Below are positions 8,608 to 16,187 of a stretch of 64,000 nucleotides of DNA, in pieces. The notes below the pieces were generated by a model. It had not been told where the DNA came from. It saw nothing but the letters and a program-made list of their open reading frames with translations, and made no database searches. Positions within the stretch are counted from its first letter, which is position 1, and the number at the start of each line of letters is the position of its first letter. The translations under genes and the position numbers were made by a program. Source of the stretch: Flavobacterium taihuense (lineage in GTDB: Bacteria > Bacteroidota > Bacteroidia > Flavobacteriales > Flavobacteriaceae); contig NZ_JAHWYN010000001.1 in NCBI RefSeq assembly GCF_019351435.1, forward strand, positions 65,785 to 129,784. Reading direction: 5' to 3'.

Positions 8608-10731
8608 ATGACCAATTTACAATTCATTTCAAAACACGTTGCGACAGCAGCAATCAACATTCAAAACACGGTTCAATTATTGCAGGAAGACTGCACGATT
8701 CCGTTTATATCCCGTTATCGAAAAGACAAAACAGGAAACTTAGATGAAGTTTTTATTGAGCAAATTGCAAAATTTCAAAAAGAGTACGAAGTCATTGTAA
8801 AGCGTAAAGAAGCGATTTTAAAATCCATTCAGGAGCAAAATGCTTTGACACCAGAATTGGAGAAAAAAATTCAACAAAGTTTTGATTTACAGGAGTTGGA
8901 AGATTTCTATTTACCTTATAAAAAGAAAAAACGAACTAAAGCCGATGTAGCTAGAGAGAATGGATTGGAGCCTTTGGCTAAGATAATTATGGCACAAAGT
9001 AAAGATGATGTTGATTTCTTGGCGACCCAATATCTGAATGAAAATGTAATTAATGAGGAAGCGGCCCTGCAGGGAGCTAGAGATATTATAGCAGAATGGA
9101 TTAATGAGAATATCTACGTTAGAAAACAACTTCGTAGATTGTTTGAGCGTAAAGCGATAATCACTACCAAGGTGGTTAAGTCCAAAAAAGAGGAAGAAGG
9201 AGCGCAAAAATTCAATCAGTATTTTGAATGGGCAGAACCGTTAACCAAAGCGCCATCACATCGTTTATTGGCGATAATGCGTGCCGAAAAGGAAGGTTTT
9301 ATCAAGTTCAAAGTTGATGTTGAGTTGGATGATGCCTACGACATTATTGACGAATTAATCATAAAAGGAGATAACAGTACGACGCCTCATGTTCAATTGG
9401 CGATTGAAGACAGTTACAAACGTTTATTGAATCCTGCGATTTCGAACGAAACGTTGCAGGAAGCCAAGGCAAAAGCGGATGCCAATTCGATTCAGGTATT
9501 TGCCAATAATTTAGGGCAGTTGTTATTGGCGCCACCATTGGGAGAAAAACGAATTTTGGCAATTGACCCAGGATTTCGTTCGGGATGTAAAGTGGTTTGT
9601 TTGGACGAGAAAGGGGATTTGTTGTACAACGAAACCATTTATCCGCACGCTCCGCAAAAGGAGGAAGCAATGGCTATAAAAAAAATACGTTCGATGGTCA
9701 ATGCGTATCAAATAGACGCGATTTCGATTGGAAACGGAACGGCTTCACGCGAAACCGAATTCTTCATCAAGAAAATTGCTTTTGACAAGGCAGTTCAGGT
9801 ATTCATCGTTTCGGAGGCTGGGGCTTCGGTCTATTCGGCTTCGAAGATTGCGAGAGAAGAGTTTCCTAACTATGATGTTACGGTTCGAGGATCGGTTTCT
9901 ATTGGGAGAAGATTGTCGGATCCGTTGGCCGAATTGGTAAAAATTGACCCAAAAGCAATTGGAGTCGGACAATATCAACACGATGTAGATCAAAACAAAC
10001 TTAAAGAAGAACTGGACAATACCGTGATTCGCTGCGTGAACTCGGTGGGGATAAACATCAACACGGCGAGTAAACATTTGTTGGGTTATGTGAGTGGAAT
10101 AGGAGAGAAGCTGGCCGAAAATATTGTGGCGTATCGTTCCGAAAACGGTCCTTTTACGGACAGAAAACAACTTAAAAAAGTACCTCGCTTAGGTGACAAA
10201 GCGTATCAGCAAGGAGTGGCGTTTATCCGAATTTCGAATGCGAAGAACCCTTTGGACAATTCGGCGGTGCATCCCGAAGCGTATGCTATTGTTGAAAAGA
10301 TGGCCAAAGATTTGAAATTGACAGTAAATGATTTGATTGCCAATAAAGAGAAAACGGCTTTAATTAAACCTGAGAACTATATTACTCCAGATATTGGGGT
10401 TTTGACCCTAAAAGATATTATTAAAGAGCTTGAAAAACCGGGATTGGACCCTAGAAAAGCGGCTACTGTTTTTGAATTTGACCCGAATGTGAAATCGATA
10501 AAAGATGTTAGAACCGGAATGATTCTTCCTGGAATTGTGAACAACATTACCAATTTTGGCTGTTTTGTTGATATAGGAGTGAAAGAAAGTGGATTGGTTC
10601 ATATTTCGCAACTGAAAGCGGGTTTTGTGAGCGATGTGAATGAAGTGGTGAAATTGCACCAACACGTTACCGTAAAAGTTGTGGAGGTTGATGAAGATAG
10701 GAAACGTATTCAGTTGACGATGGTGATTTAG
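8608..10731 (+). CDS. tex: Tex family S1 RNA-binding protein
   Basis: Tex/SPT6-like cytoplasmic RNA-binding protein of 707 residues, within the usual family length; members act in transcription and RNA stress responses. Domains in order: an N-terminal helical Tex region (PFISRYRKDKTGNLDEV at about 31-47, DLQELEDFYLPYKKKKRTKA), the YqgF/RNase H-like domain (ILAIDPGFRSGCKVVCLDEKG at about 316-336), helix-hairpin-helix segments (NINTASKHLLGYVSGIGEK; PRLGDKAYQQGVAFIRI), and a C-terminal S1 domain (GMILPGIVNNITNFGCFVDI; VHISQLKAGF) at about 635-705. The first 20 codons also occur as a decayed copy at 4625. A bidirectional terminator follows. Confidence 0.95.
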   Translation: MTNLQFISKHVATAAINIQNTVQLLQEDCTIPFISRYRKDKTGNLDEVFIEQIAKFQKEYEVIVKRKEAILKSIQEQNALTPELEKKIQQSFDLQELEDFYLPYKKKKRTKADVARENGLEPLAKIIMAQSKDDVDFLATQYLNENVINEEAALQGARDIIAEWINENIYVRKQLRRLFERKAIITTKVVKSKKEEEGAQKFNQYFEWAEPLTKAPSHRLLAIMRAEKEGFIKFKVDVELDDAYDIIDELIIKGDNSTTPHVQLAIEDSYKRLLNPAISNETLQEAKAKADANSIQVFANNLGQLLLAPPLGEKRILAIDPGFRSGCKVVCLDEKGDLLYNETIYPHAPQKEEAMAIKKIRSMVNAYQIDAISIGNGTASRETEFFIKKIAFDKAVQVFIVSEAGASVYSASKIAREEFPNYDVTVRGSVSIGRRLSDPLAELVKIDPKAIGVGQYQHDVDQNKLKEELDNTVIRCVNSVGININTASKHLLGYVSGIGEKLAENIVAYRSENGPFTDRKQLKKVPRLGDKAYQQGVAFIRISNAKNPLDNSAVHPEAYAIVEKMAKDLKLTVNDLIANKEKTALIKPENYITPDIGVLTLKDIIKELEKPGLDPRKAATVFEFDPNVKSIKDVRTGMILPGIVNNITNFGCFVDIGVKESGLVHISQLKAGFVSDVNEVVKLHQHVTVKVVEVDEDRKRIQLTMVI

Positions 10732-10739
10732 ATATAAAA

Positions 10740-10775
10740 TACGGGGCTCAAATTAAATGAGCCCCGTATTTTGTA
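10740..10775. terminator. Bidirectional terminator after tex
   Basis: ATACGGGGCTCA and TGAGCCCCGTAT form a perfect 12-bp stem around AATTAAA, with a T-rich tail. It separates convergent tex and the beta-barrel gene. Confidence 0.88.
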
Positions 10776-10788
10776 TTTCTTCTATCTT

Positions 10789-11397
10789 TTAAAGTTGAAT
10801 AACTCCACCTACATTAAAACTGCTACCCGAATTTTTGATATCTGAGCTATTAGCTTTATTAATATTGGTTAAACCTGCAAAACCTTGCCAGTCTAGCAAA
10901 ATGCCAAATTTTTCATTAACTTCTATTTTATAACCTATTCCATAAGTAAATCCCAATTGAAAAGATTCGATGATACTACTGGGTATTTCCATACTATGTC
11001 CTGCAGTATCACTTACTTCAGCATTCAGTAAAAAAGAGGGACTAAATCCAAAATTTAAATTCCATTTTCTGGTGCTTCCGAAGTGCCAATTGGCATTTAA
11101 TGGAATGCTTAAATAGTTTAATTTATCTTCCAATGTACCTTCTCCAGCATCATATGTACCTCCCATTTTGTCAAAAGACAATCCAGAACGCAAACTCCAT
11201 CTATTATTAAAATAGTAATCAGCAGTTGCGCCAAATGATACTGCTGAAATAGAATGAGTATTATTATTTTCATTGTTTTCGTTAAAAATAGAATATCCAA
11301 TTTTTGGGGTAATTTCAAAAGTTCCTTTTTCTTTAGATTGGGCGTTAGCATACGCAAACGAAATTAATGCAATTAATGGTAGTAAAATTTTTTTCAT
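10789..11397 (-). CDS. Outer membrane beta-barrel protein
   Basis: Predicted outer-membrane protein of 202 residues with a signal peptide ending in AYANAQ. It is followed by alternating hydrophobic strands typical of the small Bacteroidota OmpA-like/PorT-type barrels (GTFEITPKIGYSIF, FGATADYYFNNRWSLRSGL, LNYLSIPLNANWHFG, WNLNFGFSPSFLLNAEV, FQLGFTYGIGYKIEV, SFNVGGVIQL). The C-terminus ends on a barrel-like strand. It stands alone, convergent with tex. The role and any ligand are unknown. Confidence 0.82.
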   Translation of the reverse strand: MKKILLPLIALISFAYANAQSKEKGTFEITPKIGYSIFNENNENNNTHSISAVSFGATADYYFNNRWSLRSGLSFDKMGGTYDAGEGTLEDKLNYLSIPLNANWHFGSTRKWNLNFGFSPSFLLNAEVSDTAGHSMEIPSSIIESFQLGFTYGIGYKIEVNEKFGILLDWQGFAGLTNINKANSSDIKNSGSSFNVGGVIQL

Positions 11398-11894
11398 TTT
11401 TTAGGTTTTTTAGTTAAACGATGCGAATATACTTTGTAAAAGGCTTACAAATTTTAAAAAGAAGAAAAAAACTAAAACATTTATATTTAGTCTAAGTAAT
11501 TGATTTGATTTAGATAATTTTAGGTTTTCTTAAAACTCATGATCAGTACGGTTTCAAATTTATAACGCACAACAAACATAAGTAAAAAGCTATAAACAAC
11601 TAAAAACTACGTATTTTTACTTAATTACAAATAATTGCGAATATCTAAAAAATAATCTGTCTAAGTAGATGAAAAGATAGATGGCGCTATTTTTTAGGGT
11701 TCATTTATAAATAATGCACAAAAAAAAGATCTTTTTTTGCGCAGATTGCTTGGGTTTTCGGGATATGTCTAATATTATTTATTACGAAAAACTCATATAT
11801 TTACTTTAAAAGAAGACAGTTACAGTATTATTTTTACTGATTTTGTTATTTAACCAAGATTTGTTCATTGAACTAAATGTCTCGATCACCACTT
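11398..11894. other. Intergenic AT-rich stretch without recognisable genes
   Basis: About 500 bases between the divergent beta-barrel gene and the structured repeat. No credible reading frame is seen. One TACGTA palindrome occurs at 11608-11613 (ACTACGTATTTTTACTTA), similar to sites ahead of the porin gene further right. The rest is low-complexity A/T. Confidence 0.5.
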
Positions 11895-12013
11895 GCGTGA
11901 GGGATAGAAGGAAGCTACCGAAGTAGCCCGGATAGCCCGACCGCGATGTGTAAAGCGGGCGAATAAGCGGTCTCTAAAGTTGGCCGCTTTACTCAGCGGG
12001 GTCACGCCCACGC
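11895..12013. repeat. GC-rich structured intergenic element (REP-like)
   Basis: This block is far richer in G and C than the flanking DNA. The ends can close as GCGTGAGG (11895) with CCCACGC (12007-12013). Inside are GAGGGATAGAAGGAAGCTACC, TAGCCCGGATAGCCCGACCG and a strong hairpin TAAAGCGG (11951-11958) with CCGCTTTA (11984-11991). From memory, phrases such as GAGGGATAGAAG and GATAGCCCGACCGCG recur between genes in many Flavobacteriia, which suggests a dispersed extragenic repeat; no database check was possible. It sits just upstream of the Crp/Fnr gene. Confidence 0.55.
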
Positions 12014-12038
12014 GAACTTTGACTAACAGATATAGCAA

Positions 12039-12107
12039 ATGAATGAAAGAATTGGTTTTGGATGGTCTAAAACACTTAAAAACGCAAACAATATTAGCTA
12101 CAGATGA
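12039..12107 (+). CDS. Possible 22-codon leader peptide overlapping the crp-type gene
   Basis: ATG at 12039 opens a 22-codon frame (MNERIGFGWSKTLKNANNIS, then YR) whose TGA at 12105-12107 overlaps the ATG of the downstream regulator at 12104 as ATGA. Such overlaps usually mean translational coupling. No family resemblance is seen and the frame is short enough to be chance. Confidence 0.25.
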   Translation: MNERIGFGWSKTLKNANNISYR

Positions 12108-12808
12108 AAGAGAATCAAGCCATTTGCAACAGTTGTAGTAATGAAAACTGTTTTATCAAAAAGCATATTCATTTGCCCAACATGCAAAGTTATATAGAGA
12201 AAAAGCACAGTTTTAGCTGCAAGAAATCGCAACAGTTTATTATTGAGGGGGCACCTATTCAGGGGCTTTATTTTGTGCAAAAAGGAAAGGTGAAAACGGT
12301 GAAAACGGGTATTAACGGCAGGGAACAAATTGTTCGGTTTACCACGAATGGCGATACTGTTGGTTTCAGGGGTTTTGGTACGAGTAATCGGTATTTGATA
12401 GGAGCTTATGCCTTGGAGGATACAGTTTTGTGTAATTTCAACAACGAAGTGATGGTGGACATTCTTAAAAACGTTCCTGAATTCACTTATGATATGATGC
12501 TTTTTTATGCCGAGGAATTGAACAAGAGTGAGAACAACATCAGGAAGATTGCCCACATGAATGTGAGAGAGCGTGTGATCGATACCTTATTATACATCCA
12601 TAGAAAATTTGGCCAAACCAATGATTTGATTAATCTTGATTTGTCCCGAAAAGAAATAGCCGATTTTGCCGGAACCACCGAAGAGCAAGTAACCCGCGTG
12701 ATTTCGAGTTTGAAGAGAGAGGCTTTGATAAAAACGGTTGGGAAGAAAATAGGATTGCAACAAATCAATAAAATGAAATCCGAAATTATGGAACATAAGT
12801 ATGTATAA
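12104..12808 (+). CDS. Crp/Fnr family transcriptional regulator with FNR-like N-terminal cysteines
   Basis: Cytoplasmic DNA-binding regulator of 234 residues. A cyclic-nucleotide-binding-type beta-roll (about 35-140: FIIEGAPIQGLYFVQKGKVK, FTTNGDTVGFRGFG) is followed by a dimer helix and a C-terminal winged helix (LDLSRKEIADFAGTTEEQVTRVISSLKREALI, about 180-212). The N-terminus carries Cys8, Cys11 and Cys16 (CNSCSNENC) with further Cys39. The spacing is close to the [4Fe-4S] ligands of FNR, so an oxygen- or NO-sensing cluster is plausible, but this is inference. The position directly upstream of a porin and nitrate-type ABC operon suggests that it controls them. It has its own terminator. Confidence 0.88.
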   Translation: MKENQAICNSCSNENCFIKKHIHLPNMQSYIEKKHSFSCKKSQQFIIEGAPIQGLYFVQKGKVKTVKTGINGREQIVRFTTNGDTVGFRGFGTSNRYLIGAYALEDTVLCNFNNEVMVDILKNVPEFTYDMMLFYAEELNKSENNIRKIAHMNVRERVIDTLLYIHRKFGQTNDLINLDLSRKEIADFAGTTEEQVTRVISSLKREALIKTVGKKIGLQQINKMKSEIMEHKYV

Positions 12809-12837
12809 GTAGTTTTAGATTCAAACTTTGAATTTAT

Positions 12838-12861
12838 TAAGCCCTTTTGGGGGCTTTTTTT
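12838..12861 (+). terminator. Terminator after the Crp/Fnr gene
   Basis: AAGCCC and GGGCTT flank a short TTTTGG loop and are followed by a run of T residues. Confidence 0.8.
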
Positions 12862-12922
12862 GTGGAAATAAATGTCGTTTTACGAGTATTGGAGGAAAAT
12901 TAATTTTTGAAGTTAAGCTAAG

Positions 12923-13098
12923 TACGTATTTTAGATAAAAACTAAGTGCTTATTGGTGTCAATAATTATAAGGCTTAACAATATTTATTTGCGTTAACGC
13001 AGTAAATAAATTGTTTTCTGAATAATTTTTGCCGTGTAAAAAAGAGGTTTTAGACTGTAAAAAGTAAATACGTAAGTACTAATACGTATGTATATTTG
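12923..13098 (+). promoter_or_regulatory. Regulatory region of the porin-nrt operon
   Basis: This holds a TAnnTTTG -7 element (TATATTTG, 13091-13098). TACGTA palindromes lie at 12923-12928, 13069-13074 and 13083-13088, the last two 14 bases apart and just upstream of the -7. A long imperfect inverted repeat at 12979-13013 is centred on the perfect palindrome GCGTTAACGC, with arms CAATATTTATTT and AGTAAATAAATTG. The symmetrical sites are good candidates for dimeric regulators, including the Crp/Fnr protein encoded next door. The promoter overlaps an upstream TTG at 13096 and so rules it out as the porin start. Confidence 0.5.
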
Positions 13099-13125
13099 CT
13101 TCATACTAATCAAAACCAATTTATC

Positions 13126-14571
13126 ATGCAAAAGATTACAACCACAATACAAAAAATAAAAGCACTAAAAGAAGGCAAAAATTCAAAATCGATACTATTA
13201 GGTTTGGTCATAACATTGTTTGGTTATAACGCTGCAAATGCACAATTAACCGCAACTGGCCAATTCAGACCAAGAGCAGAATTTAGAGATGGTTACAGTA
13301 CTTTACAATCTAAAGATGCCGAGACAGCTGTTTTTACTTCACAAAGAACAAGATTGAATGTTGGGTTTACAGGATACCGATTCAAATTTTTTGTTGCTAT
13401 TCAGGATGTTCGCGTTTGGGGACAAGATGCTTCAACCATTAACAGAACAACGACTGCCGAAAATAATGGAATTCAATTGCACGAAGCCTGGGGTGAAATT
13501 ATGTTGAATGACACCGTAAGCAGTATTCAAAATTTATCTTTAAAAATAGGGCGTCAGGAGATTTCGTATGATGACCAAAAGGTAATAGGAGGACTGGATT
13601 GGTTACAACAAGCGCGTTACCATGACGCGATTGTTTTGAAATACTTTAACAAAGGATGGACAGCCGATTTTGGAGCCGCTTTTAACCAAAACAAAGAATT
13701 ATTGGCGGGAACAATTTACAACGGTGTTCCGGCAGCAACAGCAGGATATCCAGCAGGAACCAACGGTTTGGGGACCAATTATAAATCATTGGAATATGCG
13801 TATTTGGCTAAGAAATTTTTCTTTGGAGATATTTCCTTTTTATTCCTAAGCGATAATTTTAATAAATACACCAATGTAATAGCGGGAACTCCTGCTGTTA
13901 CAACCAAAGTAAACGAACAAGGAATTTGGACGCGCAACACTACTGGTTTCTACTATAATGTAAATCCAACCCGAAAATTGAAACTGGAAGGTAGCGTGTA
14001 TCACCAATTTGGACATGACAAAAACGGTCGCAGTTTGAGCAGTAATTTGGCTTCGATTACAACGACTTTGCAAGTGGGCAGAAAATTATTTGTAGGCCCT
14101 GGGGTTGATTATTTATCAGGAAATGACGGAACAAAAGCCGTGACGGCCACTTCAGAGAACAATCAATTTGATCCGCTTTATGGAACGCCTCATAAATTTT
14201 GGGGAACTATGGATTACTTCTACGCTTCAAGCGGTTTTGGAGCACAAGGATTGTTAAACTACTTTTTGAAAGCCAAATACAACTTGAAAGACAATCTAAC
14301 TCTTTTTGCAGACATTCACTGTTTTGAATCGGCAAACTCTTTATCTAACGGAGCAGGAGGAAAACAAACGAGCTATTTAGGAACAGAATTGGATTTGAAA
14401 ATGTCTTATAACATGACTAAAATGATCAATATTGAAGCAGGTTATTCTGTAATGCAAGCAACAAATTCAATGGCATCCGCACAAGTTAAAAATGTGACTA
14501 ATGCCAATCTTACTCCGCAATGGGCGTATGTGATGGTGAATATTAAACCCAACTTTTTGAATAAAAAGTAA
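13126..14571 (+). CDS. Alginate-export-type outer membrane porin
   Basis: Predicted outer-membrane beta-barrel of 481 residues with a signal peptide (hydrophobic ILLGLVITLFGYNAANAQ) and strand patterns like the alginate export (AlgE-like) porins: ATGQFRPRAEFRDGY, SQRTRLNVGFTGYRFKFFVAI, LKIGRQEISYDDQKVIGGLDW, and a final strand YVMVNIKPNF. ATG 13126 is chosen because the upstream TTG lies inside the -7 element. In Bacteroidota this family is often found with nitrate or nitrite uptake genes. Here it precedes the ABC operon by 28 bases, so a role as the outer-membrane channel for the same solute is likely. It is unlikely to export alginate in this context. Confidence 0.82.
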   Translation: MQKITTTIQKIKALKEGKNSKSILLGLVITLFGYNAANAQLTATGQFRPRAEFRDGYSTLQSKDAETAVFTSQRTRLNVGFTGYRFKFFVAIQDVRVWGQDASTINRTTTAENNGIQLHEAWGEIMLNDTVSSIQNLSLKIGRQEISYDDQKVIGGLDWLQQARYHDAIVLKYFNKGWTADFGAAFNQNKELLAGTIYNGVPAATAGYPAGTNGLGTNYKSLEYAYLAKKFFFGDISFLFLSDNFNKYTNVIAGTPAVTTKVNEQGIWTRNTTGFYYNVNPTRKLKLEGSVYHQFGHDKNGRSLSSNLASITTTLQVGRKLFVGPGVDYLSGNDGTKAVTATSENNQFDPLYGTPHKFWGTMDYFYASSGFGAQGLLNYFLKAKYNLKDNLTLFADIHCFESANSLSNGAGGKQTSYLGTELDLKMSYNMTKMINIEAGYSVMQATNSMASAQVKNVTNANLTPQWAYVMVNIKPNFLNKK

Positions 14572-14599
14572 TTGAATTAACGATTTAAAAATTAAAAAA

Positions 14600-15835
14600 A
14601 TGATACAAACTAAAAAAAATAGAGGCACACTTTTTACCACCTTGATGTTGGTAGTGTGCGTGGTTTTGTTCTCTTCTTTCAAAACAAATCCAAAACCGCC
14701 AGTTAGCGAACCTATCAAACTAGGCTTCATTCCCTTGACTGATTGTTCGCCAATTGTAATGGCCAAAGAATTGGGTTTGTTTAAAAAATACGGAGTTGAG
14801 GTTGTGGTAACCAAAGAAACATCTTGGGCCAATGTCCGTGACAAAATCTTAACAGGCGAATTGGACGGAGCACACTGTTTATATACTATGCCTTTTTCAG
14901 TGTACACTGGAGTAGGAGGAAAGGCTGGTTCTGAGATGAAAATCGCCATGATGCTTAACGTAAACGGACAAGCAATTACCTTATCGAATGACTTTTGCGG
15001 AAAAGTGGGTTTCAAACAAATGAATAAAGTGACTCCTATTGTGGCCGCCAAATTGAAAGCCGAAAAAGAAGTGACTTTCGCCATGACTTTCCCAGGAGGA
15101 ACCCACGATTTATGGTTGAGAAACTGGATGTCATTGGCAGGATTAAATCAAAAAGCAGTTAAAATCATCACGATTCCGCCTCCGCAAATGGTGGCAAACA
15201 TGAAAGTGGGTAACATGGACGGATACTGTGTAGGAGAGCCTTGGGGCGGTGTTGCCGTAAAGCAAGGAATTGGATTTACTCAAATTGCTTCTCAAGATAT
15301 TTGGAAAGACCACCCAGAAAAAGCATTGGTTGTGAATAAAGAATTTAGCGAAAAACGTCGCGAAGATTTAAAGAAAGTAATGAAAGCCATTCTGGAAGCC
15401 TGCATCTGGCTGGATAATCCTGCCAATCGCAAGAAAGCCGCCGCCATCATTGGGAAAGCGCCTTATGTAAACGCCCCTGCCGATGTTATCGAAGGAAGAT
15501 TGATGGGAGATTATAACTTAGGTTGCAACCAAGGAACTGAAGTATATGACAAAGATTATATGTTGTTTTACAAAGGAGGAACCGTAAACTATCCTCGTAA
15601 ATCTTATGCAATCTGGGCTATGGCACAATTTGTCCGATTCGGATATTTGAAAGAAGAACCCAATTACAAAGTGATTGCAGATAAACTAATCATGCAGGAT
15701 TTATACGAAGAAGTGGCCAAAAGCATGAAGATCAAAATCCCAACGGATGATATGAAACCCTTCTCGCTCACGATGGACAAAACGGTGTTCAACCCATCGA
15801 ATCCATCAGCATATTTAAAAGTGGTAAAGCATTAA
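14600..15835 (+). CDS. nrtA: NrtA/CmpA-type nitrate (anion) ABC transporter substrate-binding protein
   Basis: Periplasmic or membrane-anchored solute-binding protein of 411 residues for an ABC importer of the nitrate/nitrite/bicarbonate (NMT1-like) group. It has an N-terminal hydrophobic segment (GTLFTTLMLVVCVVLFSSF) and then the family signature: IKLGFIPLTDCSPIVMAKELGLFKKYGVEV, ANVRDKILTGELDGAHCLYTMPF, AMTFPGGTHDLWLRNWM and GNMDGYCVGEPWGG. The specificity (nitrate, nitrite or another anion) cannot be read with certainty. The next gene, the permease, is separated by a 350-base tract holding a tandem repeat array, unlike the tight spacing elsewhere in the operon. Confidence 0.88.
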   Translation: MIQTKKNRGTLFTTLMLVVCVVLFSSFKTNPKPPVSEPIKLGFIPLTDCSPIVMAKELGLFKKYGVEVVVTKETSWANVRDKILTGELDGAHCLYTMPFSVYTGVGGKAGSEMKIAMMLNVNGQAITLSNDFCGKVGFKQMNKVTPIVAAKLKAEKEVTFAMTFPGGTHDLWLRNWMSLAGLNQKAVKIITIPPPQMVANMKVGNMDGYCVGEPWGGVAVKQGIGFTQIASQDIWKDHPEKALVVNKEFSEKRREDLKKVMKAILEACIWLDNPANRKKAAAIIGKAPYVNAPADVIEGRLMGDYNLGCNQGTEVYDKDYMLFYKGGTVNYPRKSYAIWAMAQFVRFGYLKEEPNYKVIADKLIMQDLYEEVAKSMKIKIPTDDMKPFSLTMDKTVFNPSNPSAYLKVVKH

Positions 15836-15910
15836 AATATTTGGCGGGGTTATTTCGAGCCCTATGCCTCCTTGCTCTATTCTGAGGATCGCATCGGATT
15901 AAAATCTATA

Positions 15911-16157
15911 GAAAAAAGGTGGTAAACACCAATGCTATTGGCACTTAATACCAATAAAAGAGGTAATAAATACTAATAGCATTGGTTCTTAATACCAATA
16001 AAAGGGGTAATAAAAACTAATAATATTGGTACTTAGTACCAATAAAAGAGGTAATAAACACCAGTACTGTTGGTGGTTTTTACCAATAATAGAGGTAGTA
16101 AATACCAGCACTATTGGTAGGTTGTACCAATAATAGAGGCAGTAAACACCAATACTA
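15911..16157. repeat. 44-bp tandem repeat array with internal palindromes
   Basis: About 5.5 copies of a 44-bp unit. The anchor ATTGG (GTTGG in one copy) falls at 15937, 15981, 16025, 16069 and 16113, exactly 44 bases apart. Each unit reads roughly CTATTGGTACTTAATACCAA, then TAAAAGAGGTAATAAACACC, then AATA. The unit contains an inverted repeat, perfect in the third copy (ATTGGTAC TTA GTACCAAT, 16025-16043), and adjacent units can pair alternatively (ACCAAT with ATTGGT). The period is not a multiple of three, so it is not coding. It lies between nrtA and the permease gene, where it could act as a transcript-processing or attenuation element. The remaining bases to the permease ATG hold nothing else recognised. 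Confidence 0.9.
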
Positions 16158-16187
16158 AACACAAATATCAAATTAAAATCTATAATT

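Noticed and set aside
12098..12556. 152-residue minus-strand open frame
   Set aside because: It is antisense to the Crp/Fnr gene, which has clear effector and DNA-binding domains.
13096..13125. TTG start of the porin gene at 13096
   Set aside because: It lies within the TATATTTG -7 element; ATG 13126 gives the signal peptide.
15911..16157. CRISPR array
   Set aside because: The units are contiguous with no unique spacers, the repeat itself is 44 bp without gaps, and no cas genes are present.
15989..16171. 60-residue minus-strand open frame in the 44-bp array
   Set aside because: It is a low-complexity translation of the repeat; the 44-bp period changes frame every unit, so no protein repeat is conserved.
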